Shown piece by piece: positions 9,381-16,922 of a stretch of 64,000 bases of DNA (within the stretch, counting starts at the first letter, position 1; every line of letters starts with the position of its first letter). Position numbers and translations under genes: made by a program. This stretch comes from CG2-30-36-16 sp964372115 (GTDB lineage Bacteria > Bacteroidota > Ignavibacteria > Ignavibacteriales > Ignavibacteriaceae), in NCBI GenBank assembly GCA_964372115.1, contig CAYJPN010000002.1:124001-188000 (forward strand), in the 5' to 3' direction. The notes beneath the pieces were generated by a model that had not been told where the DNA came from, did not search any database, and was given only the letters and a program-made list of their open reading frames with translations.

Positions 9381-9437
9381 TTGTGCATTATACATTCTTC
9401 ATTGTACATTATACAATGTACATTGTTAGTTGTGCAT
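9381..9437. repeat. palindromic intergenic repeat
   Basis: A direct repeat TTGTGCAT (9381-9388 and 9430-9437) flanks two mutually exclusive palindromes: CATTGTA/TACAATG around a 5-base loop (9400-9418), and the perfect 14-mer ACAATGTACATTGT (9413-9426). The arrangement looks like a small dispersed intergenic element rather than a terminator, as no T-tract follows directly. Confidence 0.5.
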
Positions 9438-9444
9438 TTTTTTA

Positions 9445-9452
9445 TAAATTTG
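9445..9452 (+). promoter_or_regulatory. TAnnTTTG promoter motif before metF
   Basis: TAAATTTG ends 24 bases before the metF ATG. An ATTG at 9422-9425 sits 19 bases upstream, in line with the TTG-N19-21-TAnnTTTG layout known from Bacteroidetes. Confidence 0.5.
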
Positions 9453-9475
9453 GCAATCAAAAATAATTGACGTAT

Positions 9476-10429
9476 ATGAAAGTAATTGAACACATATTAA
9501 ACGCAAAAGAACCTCTGATAAGTTTTGAACTGATTCCCCCTAAAAGAGGCGGCGATATTAAGAGTTTGCTCGGCGTACTTGATGAAATAGTAAAATATAA
9601 ACCACCTTTTATTGATATTACAAGCCACTCGGCGGAGGTTTTTTATGAAGAAACATCCCAGGGAATAAAAAAAAGAATTAAACGTAAACGCCCCGGAACA
9701 CTCGGCATTTGCGCACTGATTCAGAATAAATATAATATCGACGCAGTTCCGCACATCCTTACCAAAGGATTTACACGCGAAGAAACTGAAGATTTTATGA
9801 TTGAGTTGAGTTACCTTGGAATTGAGAATGTGCTTGCCATACGGGGTGATGACAGCGGTTATGACAAACCGATTCCCGAAGGGAGAAGTAAAAACAAATA
9901 CGCTGCGGATCTTGTAAAGCAAATTGTGGATATGAATAAAGGGAAATATCTTGAAGAAGGTTTGCTCGATGCACGACCATCGAATTTTTGTATAGGCGTG
10001 AGCGGTTATCCCGAAAAACATTTCGAAGCGCCGAATTTAAAAACTGACATAACACATACTAAAGCTAAGATTGACGCCGGCGCGGAATATATTGTTACGC
10101 AGATGTTTTACGAAAACAAAATCTATTTCAATTATGTTGATAAATGCCGCGCTGCGGGTATAGAGGTTCCGATAATACCGGGATTAAAAATTATTACAAA
10201 TAAATCGCAGTTAATAAGCATACCAAAAAATTTCTACATTAATATACCTGATGAATTGGTTGATGAAGTTTATGCCGCAAAGCCCGAACATGTTATGAGT
10301 ATCGGTGTTGAATGGGCTGCAAAGCAGGTAGAAGAATTGTTAAAACACAATGTTCCGAGTGTCCATTTTTATATTATGCTTAACAGCCGTCCGATTACAA
10401 TGTTAATGGACAGGTTAAAACTTTTTTAA
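9476..10429 (+). CDS. metF: methylenetetrahydrofolate reductase
   Basis: MetF reduces 5,10-methylene-THF to 5-methyl-THF with FAD, supplying the methyl group for methionine. The TIM-barrel sequence of about 317 residues shows SFELIPPKRGGD near the N-terminus (catalytic Glu), IDITSH, the LAIRGDDSGYD segment that contacts flavin, FCIGVSGYPEKH, and GAEYIVTQMFYENKIYF. The length and all these blocks are normal for the family. A TTG nine bases upstream is also in frame, but the ATG at 9476 gives the usual N-terminus and the expected distance to the promoter motif. It heads a run of plus-strand genes up to rarA. Confidence 0.95.
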   Translation: MKVIEHILNAKEPLISFELIPPKRGGDIKSLLGVLDEIVKYKPPFIDITSHSAEVFYEETSQGIKKRIKRKRPGTLGICALIQNKYNIDAVPHILTKGFTREETEDFMIELSYLGIENVLAIRGDDSGYDKPIPEGRSKNKYAADLVKQIVDMNKGKYLEEGLLDARPSNFCIGVSGYPEKHFEAPNLKTDITHTKAKIDAGAEYIVTQMFYENKIYFNYVDKCRAAGIEVPIIPGLKIITNKSQLISIPKNFYINIPDELVDEVYAAKPEHVMSIGVEWAAKQVEELLKHNVPSVHFYIMLNSRPITMLMDRLKLF

Positions 10430-10469
10430 AAATTTGCATAACAGAAAAGGTTGATGCGTCGAAGAAAAA

Positions 10470-11459
10470 ATGAGTATAAAAACAATAAAGCATAAAAAAT
10501 TAAAATGGGGAATTGCCGGCTGCGGAAGATTTGCCGAAACAACATTTATTCCATCATTAAATGTAGTGCGTAAAAGTAAGCTGAACGCTCTTTTCAGCAA
10601 CGATAAAACCAGGGCAAAATCATTTGCGGAAAAATTTGCCGTGCCGAAATATTTTAGTAATTATGATGAGTTTTTATCTTCAGATATTGACTGCGTTTAT
10701 ATCTCCAGTGCAAATCATCATCACCACGAGCAAGTTATAAGAGCTGCCGAAGCGGGCAAACATATTTTGTGCGAAAAGCCTCTGGCTTTAACTTCTGTAC
10801 AGGCGTTAGAGATGGTAAAGGCTTGCGAAAAAAATAAAGTGCAGTTTGCCGTTAATTATGTTCATCGGTTTCACCCGCTTGTTGTTAAAGCAAAAGAAAT
10901 TATCAACGGGCAGATGATAGGGAAACTTGTTACAATAAATTTAAACTTTAACGTCGATTATCCTCCGGGCAACAATTTTAGGTTTACAAAATCTCAAAGC
11001 GGCGGCGGCGCACTGCGGGATATTGGCACACACATGATTGACTTGATGCGGTTCTTCGGCGGTGAGATCGAAAATATTCAGGGCGTAGTTGATAATATTA
11101 TTTATAAAAGTGAGGTCGACGACTTTGCCGCAGCGATTGTGAAATTTAAAGATGCGGGTTACGGTTATTTTAATGTATCGTTTAATAATAAGAGAGCATT
11201 TAATCGTATTGAAATACTCGGGCATAAAGGCGCTATGAGTATTGAAAATGTTATTGCGGCAAAACACGCACCTGCAAAATTAACAATACTTCTTGAAGGA
11301 GAAGCAAAAAAGGCATTCCGTAAACGTGGGAACAAACAAGTTTATCTTTTAAAATCTGTGCAAGACTCGTTTATAAAAAATAAAGCGCCCTTAATTACCG
11401 GAAGGGACGGATACATAAATATGAAAATAATTGAACAATTAGAAAATAATGATAAGTAA
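10470..11459 (+). CDS. Gfo/Idh/MocA family NAD(P)-dependent oxidoreductase
   Basis: The 329-residue protein has the Rossmann start KWGIAGCGRFAE, the EKPLALT motif with the conserved Lys, and a C-terminal alpha/beta domain with GGGALRDIGTHMIDLMRFFGG. These enzymes oxidise or reduce sugars, inositols or related polyols. The substrate cannot be read from the sequence. Its last 11 bases overlap the class II aldolase gene, which suggests translational coupling and perhaps a shared sugar pathway. Confidence 0.9.
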   Translation: MSIKTIKHKKLKWGIAGCGRFAETTFIPSLNVVRKSKLNALFSNDKTRAKSFAEKFAVPKYFSNYDEFLSSDIDCVYISSANHHHHEQVIRAAEAGKHILCEKPLALTSVQALEMVKACEKNKVQFAVNYVHRFHPLVVKAKEIINGQMIGKLVTINLNFNVDYPPGNNFRFTKSQSGGGALRDIGTHMIDLMRFFGGEIENIQGVVDNIIYKSEVDDFAAAIVKFKDAGYGYFNVSFNNKRAFNRIEILGHKGAMSIENVIAAKHAPAKLTILLEGEAKKAFRKRGNKQVYLLKSVQDSFIKNKAPLITGRDGYINMKIIEQLENNDK

Positions 11460-12096
11460 AAAAGAAATAGTTGAAATATGCCACCGGGTTTATAAAAATA
11501 AGTTTGTTGCTGCATACGACGGCAACATTTCTGCCGCAACCGAAAGCGGCACTTTTTTTATTACAAGGTCAGCCGTTAACAAAGGTGATGTTATCGAGGA
11601 TGATATTCTTGAAATTGACATGAACGGGACAGTTGTTTCAGGCGCCGGCAAACCTTCTACTGAAAATAAACTCCACCTATTTATTTACAAAAATCGTCCT
11701 GATATAAAAGCTGTTGTACACTGCCATCCGATTTATGCAACAGCATTTGCAACAGCCGGAATAACAATTGATAAACCGGTTCTTCCTGAAGTTGTCTTAA
11801 CACTCGGTAAAATTCCACTTTGCAACTATGCAACACCTTCAACCGATGAACTACATTTGAGTTTAGAACCGTATATAAAAAAATCTTCAGTCTTTTTGTT
11901 GAGCAATCATGGTGCAGTAGCCGCGGGTAAAAATTTACAAGATGCATATTATAAAATGGAAAAATTAGAGCACACAGCTAAAATACTGTTTTTAGCCAAA
12001 CAACTTGGCGGGGCAAAAGAATTAAGCGAAGAAAAATTAAAAGAATTGTTGAGTATTGCCGAATCGACCTACGGCATAAAAGTAGATGAAGAATAA
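11449..12096 (+). CDS. class II aldolase/adducin family protein
   Basis: This 215-residue protein belongs to the family of fuculose-1-phosphate aldolase, ribulose-5-phosphate 4-epimerase and methylthioribulose-1-phosphate dehydratase. The N-terminal DGNIS phosphate-binding segment, catalytic Glu72 in STENKLH, and zinc ligands His91, His93 (HCHP) and His154 (SNHG) are all in place, so it should be an active zinc enzyme. The substrate is not clear; the upstream Gfo/Idh/MocA gene points to a sugar phosphate. The start overlaps the upstream stop and the stop abuts ddl with no gap. Confidence 0.9.
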   Translation: MISKKEIVEICHRVYKNKFVAAYDGNISAATESGTFFITRSAVNKGDVIEDDILEIDMNGTVVSGAGKPSTENKLHLFIYKNRPDIKAVVHCHPIYATAFATAGITIDKPVLPEVVLTLGKIPLCNYATPSTDELHLSLEPYIKKSSVFLLSNHGAVAAGKNLQDAYYKMEKLEHTAKILFLAKQLGGAKELSEEKLKELLSIAESTYGIKVDEE

Positions 12097-13101
12097 ATGA
12101 AAATAGAAAAAAAAATAAAAATTGCTCTGTTTACAGGTGGCACATCACCTGAGAGGGCAGTTTCAAAATCAACCGGCGCTGCAATTTATAACGCATTAAT
12201 ATCACTCGGTTATCCTACAATCGTCATTGATCCCGCTTACGGAAATAACCAACCTGAGGATGTTGGAAATTTTTTTAATGGAGTGGATTATACCGAAATA
12301 TCAAATAGAAACTATGTCGAAGCGGTTAATTCGCCCCTGCTCGATGACGTCGATTTAGTTTTTTTAGCTTTACACGGCAAATGGGGTGAAGACGGCACAA
12401 TACAATCGCTGCTTGAATTGCGCGGCGTAAAGTACACCGGTTCAGATGTGCTTTCGTCTTCTCTTGCGATGGATAAAATGATGTCAAAAATTTTGTTCCA
12501 GCATTACGGCATAACAACCCCGCGCTGGTTTGCAATTGACAAAAACGGTGTTGATTATAAATCGATTGCAAAAATTATTGATAATTCATTCGGTTTTCCT
12601 TGTGTTATAAAACCAAATGATCAAGGTTCTACAGTAGGTTTAACAATTTGCAAAAATGAAAATGAAGTTGAATCTGCTGTTAAGTTAGCTCATCAATTTT
12701 CAAACAAAGCATTAATTGAAGAATATATTGACGGGCATGAAATGACAGTTGCATTAGTCGATAATAAAGCGTTGCCGGTACTTGAAATAAAACCCAAACA
12801 CAATCTTTACGATTACGAATGCAAGTACACAAACGGAATGAGTGAATACGTGGTTCCGGCAAACATCCCGCAAGCGGCTTTCGAGAAACTACAAGAACAA
12901 GCGCTCAAAGCTTTTCATGCGCTTGGTTGTACAGGTTATGGGCGCGCCGATTTTAGAATGAATAAAAGTTTCGAAACCTATTGTCTCGAAATAAATACTT
13001 TGCCCGGTATGACTTCTACGAGCCTGGTGCCGAAGATGGCAAAAGCCGTTGGGGTAAGCTTTGAAGAATTAGTTGAAAAGATCATCACTTTAAGTTTATA
13101 G
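12097..13101 (+). CDS. ddl: D-alanine--D-alanine ligase
   Basis: Ddl joins two D-Ala with ATP to make the peptidoglycan precursor dipeptide. The 334-residue ATP-grasp protein has FTGGTSPERAVSKSTG at the N-terminus, LHGKWGEDGTIQSLLE, the MDKMMSK helix, the PCVIKPNDQGSTVGL ATP-binding strand and LEINTLPGMTSTSLVPKMA (Mg-binding Glu/Asn). All conserved elements are intact. It follows the aldolase stop immediately and is followed directly by the ftsB-like gene, so cell-wall and division functions share this transcript. Confidence 0.95.
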   Translation: MKIEKKIKIALFTGGTSPERAVSKSTGAAIYNALISLGYPTIVIDPAYGNNQPEDVGNFFNGVDYTEISNRNYVEAVNSPLLDDVDLVFLALHGKWGEDGTIQSLLELRGVKYTGSDVLSSSLAMDKMMSKILFQHYGITTPRWFAIDKNGVDYKSIAKIIDNSFGFPCVIKPNDQGSTVGLTICKNENEVESAVKLAHQFSNKALIEEYIDGHEMTVALVDNKALPVLEIKPKHNLYDYECKYTNGMSEYVVPANIPQAAFEKLQEQALKAFHALGCTGYGRADFRMNKSFETYCLEINTLPGMTSTSLVPKMAKAVGVSFEELVEKIITLSL

Positions 13102-13395
13102 ATGGCAAACCTAAACACAAAAAAGATAGGATTAATACTTTTTGTGGTAATACTAATTGCCGGTGTTGGGTTTATATTTTTTAACAATACGGGGGTTGTA
13201 AAGTATATAAAACTGAAAAAGCAACTCGACTCTTTAAAAGTTGAAACTCAGAAAGTTGATTCGGTTAACGAAGCGCTACGCGCAGAAATTGATTCGTTAA
13301 AAAGAGGCGACCCCGCAAAAATAGAGCGTGTTGCCCGTGAGAAATATGGCATGATACGCAAGGGTGAAAAAGTGTACCGGATGAAAGAGAAATAA
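13102..13395 (+). CDS. FtsB/DivIC-like septum formation initiator
   Basis: The 97-residue protein has one membrane helix (about residues 8-27), a coiled coil (about 35-70: KLKKQLDSLKVETQKVDSVNE) and the short C-terminal ERVAREKYGMIRKGEKVY block typical of the FtsB/DivIC family. It would sit in the inner membrane with a periplasmic coiled coil and bridge FtsL and FtsQ in the divisome. It abuts ddl and overlaps the rarA start by one base. It could equally be named DivIC; the family gives no finer resolution. Confidence 0.85.
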   Translation: MANLNTKKIGLILFVVILIAGVGFIFFNNTGVVKYIKLKKQLDSLKVETQKVDSVNEALRAEIDSLKRGDPAKIERVAREKYGMIRKGEKVYRMKEK

Positions 13396-14684
13396 TGAAA
13401 AGGGAAATACCGATAATTCCTCTCGCTGAGCGAATAAGACCCAAAACGATAAATGACTTTCAGGGGCAGAGCGCACTACTCGATGATGGGAAACCAATAC
13501 GCCTTATGATTGAGAATGACAATTTAAGTTCATTCATTCTTTGGGGTCCTCCCGGAACCGGTAAAACTACAATAGCCAGAATAATTGCCGAGCAAACAAA
13601 ATCCGATTTTCATCAACTTAATGCGGTCTCCTCCGGGGTAAAAGACATCCGGCAGATAATAGAAATAGCAAAGCAAAATAAATTAAACGGCATACGCACA
13701 GTATTATTTATAGATGAAATTCACAGGTTTAATAAAGCACAGCAGGATGCATTGCTGAATTCTGTGGAATCGGGACAAATAATTTTAATAGGCGCCACAA
13801 CCGAAAACCCATCTTTTGAAGTTATACCGGCGCTCCGGAGTCGTGCGCGCGTTTATGTATTAGAGGAACTATCAAAAGATGATTTGCATAATATTCTTAA
13901 ATATGCATTTGAAAAGGATGATTTTTTATCATCATTAAACATCAAAGATATTGACGAAGGATTTTTAATCTACCTTTCGGGCGGGGATGCCCGTAGTTTA
14001 CTAAATATTCTCGAAGCCGCCGCCGTTCAGGAAATGAACAAGTCCGAAGTTATAATTTCAAAACCCATGCTTGAAAATATTGTTCAGAAAAAAAATATAC
14101 TTTACGATAAATCGGGCGAAGAGCATTACAATGTAATATCTGCATTTATAAAAAGTGTACGCGGCAGCGATCCGGATGCTGCGCTCTATTGGCTTGCACG
14201 AATGCTTGAAGGAGGAGAAGACCCGATATTTATTGCACGCCGTTTGGTTGTTCTTTCATCAGAGGACATCGGTAACGCTTCACCTAATGGATTGGTACTT
14301 GCTGAAGCTGCTTTTGAAGCTGTGCATAAAATAGGCATGCCTGAAGCAAGGATTATACTTGCTCAGTGCACAACATATCTCGCTTCATCACCAAAAAGCA
14401 ACGCTTCTTACAAAGCAATTGAAACCGCGTTTGAAGATGTAAGAAAAAAACCATTATACCATGTTCCGCTTCATTTACGTAACGCTCCCACAAAATTAAT
14501 GAAAGACATCGGCTACGGTAAAGCCTACAAGTACGCGCATAATTTTGAGAATCACTTTGTCGAAGAAAATTATTTGCCTGAAGAACTAAAAGGGAAACAA
14601 TATTATCTGCCCACCGAAAACGGGCAGGAAAAAAAATTAAAAGAGTATTTGAAGTTTTTGTGGAAGAAACTAAAAAAATATTAA
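13395..14684 (+). CDS. rarA: replication-associated recombination protein A (AAA+ ATPase)
   Basis: RarA/MgsA acts at stalled replication forks and is related to clamp-loader subunits. The 429-residue sequence opens with PLAERIRPKTINDFQGQ, has Walker A GPPGTGKTT at 51-59, Walker B LFIDEIHRFNKAQQD near 104-118, the sensor GATTENPSFEV, and the tetramerisation domain with EGGEDPIFIARRLV and SSEDIGNASP. This is full length for the family. The last four bases overlap the end of the convergent dprA gene. Confidence 0.95.
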   Translation: MKREIPIIPLAERIRPKTINDFQGQSALLDDGKPIRLMIENDNLSSFILWGPPGTGKTTIARIIAEQTKSDFHQLNAVSSGVKDIRQIIEIAKQNKLNGIRTVLFIDEIHRFNKAQQDALLNSVESGQIILIGATTENPSFEVIPALRSRARVYVLEELSKDDLHNILKYAFEKDDFLSSLNIKDIDEGFLIYLSGGDARSLLNILEAAAVQEMNKSEVIISKPMLENIVQKKNILYDKSGEEHYNVISAFIKSVRGSDPDAALYWLARMLEGGEDPIFIARRLVVLSSEDIGNASPNGLVLAEAAFEAVHKIGMPEARIILAQCTTYLASSPKSNASYKAIETAFEDVRKKPLYHVPLHLRNAPTKLMKDIGYGKAYKYAHNFENHFVEENYLPEELKGKQYYLPTENGQEKKLKEYLKFLWKKLKKY

Positions 14685-15802
14685 AGCCGCGCAAACATTT
14701 TGCCGGGTAGTTGTTTTACCAGTCCTTTAAATTCAAGAGATAATAATTGTACGAGACAGTCCGCAGTGGACAAATTTGTAATCGAAGCAATTTTATCTAT
14801 CTGAACAGCATTGTTGTCAAGAGCGGCAAGAATTTTTTCTTCAAAAAGGGTTAACTGCAACTGTACTTTAGGAATATTTTTCCCCAGAACAGGTTTTAGT
14901 TTTAGTTCTAACTCCTCCAACACATCTTCTGCCGAACGTACCAATTTTGCTTCTCCTTTTTGAATGAGCCGGTTTGTTCCTTCGGATTGAGGTACGCCAA
15001 GATTTCCGGGAACAGCAAATACTTCTCTATTTTGGTCGAGTGAAAGTGCCGCGGTTTGCATTGCCCCGCCTGTTATTCCGGTTTCAATAACAACAGTCCC
15101 GAGGCTCAAACCGGATATAAGACGGTTTCGTTTTGGGAAGTTTTGTGCATCGGGTTTTGTATCTATCGGGAACTCTGAAATTACTAAACCTTTTTCAGTA
15201 ATTTCATCAAACATTCTTCTATTTTCAGCGGGGTATATTACATTCAAACCTGAACCGATAACGGCGATTGTTCTCCCGCCATTTTTTAACGAGGTGTGGT
15301 GTGCAATTGAATCAATTCCACGAGCCAGTCCGCTGACTATTGTGATATTTTGGGCGCAAAGCTCTGATGTTATTTTTTCTGCTTGAATTTTGCCGTAATT
15401 TGTAGGCTGACGTGTACCAACTACAGCAATGCTGTAGTTATCGTTTTCTGCAAAAGTACCTTTAAAATAAAGTAGTAATGGCGGATCAAAAATTTTTTTT
15501 AGAAGTGGCGGAAAATCTTCATCCCATACAGTAGTTATTTTTCCGCCGATTTTTTCTAAAACGTTTAATTCTTTTTGAAAAAAAGACTCGTGCTCCTGCC
15601 GTTTATTTTTCTCATGATAAATTCTTTTTGCAAGTGTATCACTAATTCCTTCGACTGAAACAAGTGATTTGTAATTTGCGGCGAGAGCACTCTCGATTGA
15701 ATGAAAAGCCGCGAGAAGATTTCTTATTTTTCCCGGGCCAATGCCATCTACAGAGAGAAGAATCTTCAGATTTAATAACTGTTCGAAAGATAATATGGAC
15801 AA
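14681..15802 (-). CDS. dprA: DNA-processing protein DprA (DNA uptake)
   Basis: DprA binds incoming single-stranded DNA and loads RecA in natural transformation. The 373-residue protein has an N-terminal SAM/HhH region (VDGIGPGKIRNLL), the Rossmann-like core with VVGTRQPTNYG, SGLARGIDSIAHH and AVIGSGLNVIYP, GGAMQTA near the end of the core, and a C-terminal winged-helix domain. The only usable start is TTG at 15802; no ATG lies nearby in frame. That TTG falls within TAATTTTG (15800-15807), a promoter-like motif, so either the mRNA is almost leaderless or the motif is chance. No other competence gene is visible nearby. Confidence 0.93.
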   Translation of the reverse strand: MSILSFEQLLNLKILLSVDGIGPGKIRNLLAAFHSIESALAANYKSLVSVEGISDTLAKRIYHEKNKRQEHESFFQKELNVLEKIGGKITTVWDEDFPPLLKKIFDPPLLLYFKGTFAENDNYSIAVVGTRQPTNYGKIQAEKITSELCAQNITIVSGLARGIDSIAHHTSLKNGGRTIAVIGSGLNVIYPAENRRMFDEITEKGLVISEFPIDTKPDAQNFPKRNRLISGLSLGTVVIETGITGGAMQTAALSLDQNREVFAVPGNLGVPQSEGTNRLIQKGEAKLVRSAEDVLEELELKLKPVLGKNIPKVQLQLTLFEEKILAALDNNAVQIDKIASITNLSTADCLVQLLSLEFKGLVKQLPGKMFARL

Positions 15803-15853
15803 AATTATGCCACGAATTTTTCTCGAAATTAAATAATTCTACTTTAAAATAAA

Positions 15854-15875
15854 AAATCCGCACCGGGGCGGATTT
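15854..15875 (-). terminator. rho-independent terminator after the DUF3098 gene
   Basis: On the minus strand AAATCCGC pairs with GCGGATTT around a 6-nt loop, followed by more T residues. It lies between the DUF3098 stop (15881) and dprA, so dprA probably has its own promoter. Confidence 0.75.
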
Positions 15876-15880
15876 AAAAT

Positions 15881-16162
15881 TTATTGTTGGGTAGTTTCGC
15901 TTACCGGTTCTTCAGTTTTTTTTCTATATAAAATTGAAGCCGGAAAAATTAGGATATACGCTATGCCGAGAATAAGCGGGGAGACAACAAGCGATGCCGT
16001 ACTATCCCAATCACCAAGCGACATAAAATAAAATCCCAAAACTAATAGTGCAATTCCAGCAAAGAGAAGAAAATAATTTTTCTTTTCCCAATAAATCTGA
16101 AACGGCGACTCGACCGATTTTTTCGCTGCTTTAATATTTTTTTTCTTCACAATTTTTGCCAT
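15881..16162 (-). CDS. DUF3098-like two-helix membrane protein
   Basis: The 93-residue protein has a basic N-terminus and two membrane helices (YFLLFAGIALLVLGFYFMSLG, then VSPLILGIAYILIFPASIL). The pattern matches DUF3098, a small inner-membrane family known from Bacteroidetes and relatives, whose function is unknown. A GGAG site lies 8 bases before the ATG. The gene has its own strong promoter and a long, hairpin-rich leader, which is unusual for such a small unknown protein. Confidence 0.75.
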   Translation of the reverse strand: MAKIVKKKNIKAAKKSVESPFQIYWEKKNYFLLFAGIALLVLGFYFMSLGDWDSTASLVVSPLILGIAYILIFPASILYRKKTEEPVSETTQQ

Positions 16163-16177
16163 AATATACTCCGGGTT

Positions 16178-16262
16178 TTAATAACGAAGCCCAGTGATGG
16201 GGGTTCCACTGGGCCCGACTCGTTTACCATCAGAGGGCAGGGGAGGACCCGCTGAAAGAGTC
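16178..16262 (-). ncRNA. candidate structured RNA or leader, unidentified
   Basis: Minus-strand sequence from the predicted transcription start (about 16262) to about 16178 is far more GC-rich than its surroundings. It can form two hairpins: hairpin 1 closes with GACTC (16262-16258) against GAGTC (16221-16217) around an inner GGG/CCC stem; hairpin 2 is a perfect 8-bp stem GCCCAGTG/CACTGGGC (16189-16214) with a 10-nt loop. A consensus promoter sits directly upstream and the DUF3098 start 16 nt downstream. Loop 1 holds a CCTCC that could pair with the GGAG site of that gene. I could not match it to SRP RNA, 6S RNA, tmRNA or a known riboswitch. Confidence 0.5.
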
Positions 16263-16268
16263 AATACG

Positions 16269-16297
16269 AATATATACCAGATAAAAATATTTGTCAA
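16269..16297 (-). promoter_or_regulatory. consensus sigma-70-type promoter driving the structured leader
   Basis: On the minus strand TTGACA (16297-16292) is followed after exactly 17 bases by TATATT (16274-16269). A purine start at 16262 is seven bases further on. It lies just after the stop of the upstream minus-strand gene, so the RNA and DUF3098 gene form their own unit. Confidence 0.75.
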
Positions 16298-16299
16298 GT

Positions 16300-16548
16300 T
16301 TACTTATTTATCTGATAAACGATTTTTCTAATAGTATCGAACTGAAGATACGGATATTCTTCACGAATAGTATCAATAGCATCTCCGGCGCTTATTTTAC
16401 TTGAGCGGAGAGTTTTAAACTTCTTACGAATTTGATAATCTCTTACTGCTTTCTCGTCAATCAGCCCTTGAGCGTTGAGAATTTCGTATATGTCATCACT
16501 TATAAGGTCAGACAAAGGATTATCGATTTTTGCTTTTAATGTTTTCAT
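16300..16548 (-). CDS. small protein with a predicted helix-turn-helix
   Basis: The 82-residue protein is not one I can name. Its middle and end (IRKKFKTLRSS, SAGDAIDTIREEYPYLQFD, TIRKIVYQ) follow the rhythm of a helix-turn-helix of the kind RxxFxxLR...S..EAI..L...Y.LS..TIR.IV, so DNA binding is a fair guess. AGGAAGG lies 7 bases before the ATG, which supports translation. The gene stands between the IS remnant and the structured RNA, with no obvious partner toxin. Confidence 0.6.
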   Translation of the reverse strand: MKTLKAKIDNPLSDLISDDIYEILNAQGLIDEKAVRDYQIRKKFKTLRSSKISAGDAIDTIREEYPYLQFDTIRKIVYQINK

Positions 16549-16658
16549 CGCTGCCTTCCTTTATTTTTATGGAATTTCCTAACATAATTACAACGTATCA
16601 ATATATTTCTATAAACCAACTCCTTGTAATAAAAGTTCCAAAAGATACAAAAAAACCG

Positions 16659-16706
16659 ACCAGAGCAAAAGTTCTAGGATCGGCATAACTTTGCTACTGG
16701 TTTTTT
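16659..16706. terminator. bidirectional terminator-like hairpin
   Basis: ACCAG, GCAAA and GTT pair with AAC, TTTGC and CTGGT around a 13-nt loop. On the plus strand TTTTTT follows; on the minus strand CGG and seven Ts follow. No plus-strand gene lies within 1.9 kb upstream, so it may insulate the small HTH gene from transcription out of the IS remnant. Confidence 0.5.
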
Positions 16707-16842
16707 AGAAACCTTACAAAAAACGTAAAGTATATAATTTTCTAAAAAAGTAACAAATCGAGTATAAAAAATTTCCTTTGTTTTTGTACAAAAATAATAA
16801 AAAAATATGGAAAGTCAATAGCGACCAAAACGTCTGAAAAAA

Positions 16843-16899
16843 GCGAAAGAAATTATTGAACTCAATTACATTTGAGGTGAAATCAATAAATACTTTCGC
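16843..16899. repeat. imperfect 16-bp inverted repeat upstream of the transposase remnant
   Basis: GCGAAAGAAATTATTG (16843-16858) and CAATAAATACTTTCGC (16884-16899) match in 14 of 16 positions as inverted arms with a 25-base loop. It may be part of the left end of the IS or a structure limiting transposase expression. I did not find a matching copy at the right side. Confidence 0.45.
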
Positions 16900-16922
16900 T
16901 TACGACAAATATAACTTTATTT

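Larger units (their letters stand above)
16549..16922. other. non-coding junction with two inverted repeats
   Basis: This AT-rich stretch holds no gene I can support. It contains a hairpin with T-tracts on both sides (16659-16706), a further nested inverted repeat (TTTTTTAGAAA at 16701-16711 against TTTTCTAAAAAA near 16738-16749, enclosing CTTAC/GTAAAG), and a 16-bp imperfect inverted repeat (16843-16899) just before the transposase remnant. Confidence 0.6.

Noticed and set aside
9497..10021. 174-residue minus-strand frame across metF
   Set aside because: It is an open frame opposite metF with no ribosome binding site and no recognisable protein pattern; metF is certain.
16178..16262. Signal recognition particle RNA, fluoride riboswitch or hammerhead ribozyme
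   Set aside because: The GGAAG...GCAGC core of SRP RNA is missing on both strands. A GUGAUGG stretch on the plus strand recalls the fluoride riboswitch, but the AAAC and the second GCUGAUG block are not there. CUGAUG...AAAC...GUC on the minus strand lacks a stem II, so it is not a hammerhead.
16300..16548. Toxin-antitoxin module
   Set aside because: The small HTH-like protein could be an antitoxin, but no partner gene overlaps or adjoins it.
16681..16697. Sigma-54 (-24/-12) promoter
   Set aside because: CGGCATAACTTTGCT resembles TGGCAC-N4-TTGCT, but GG and GC are one base too close, and no plus-strand gene with an activator site follows.
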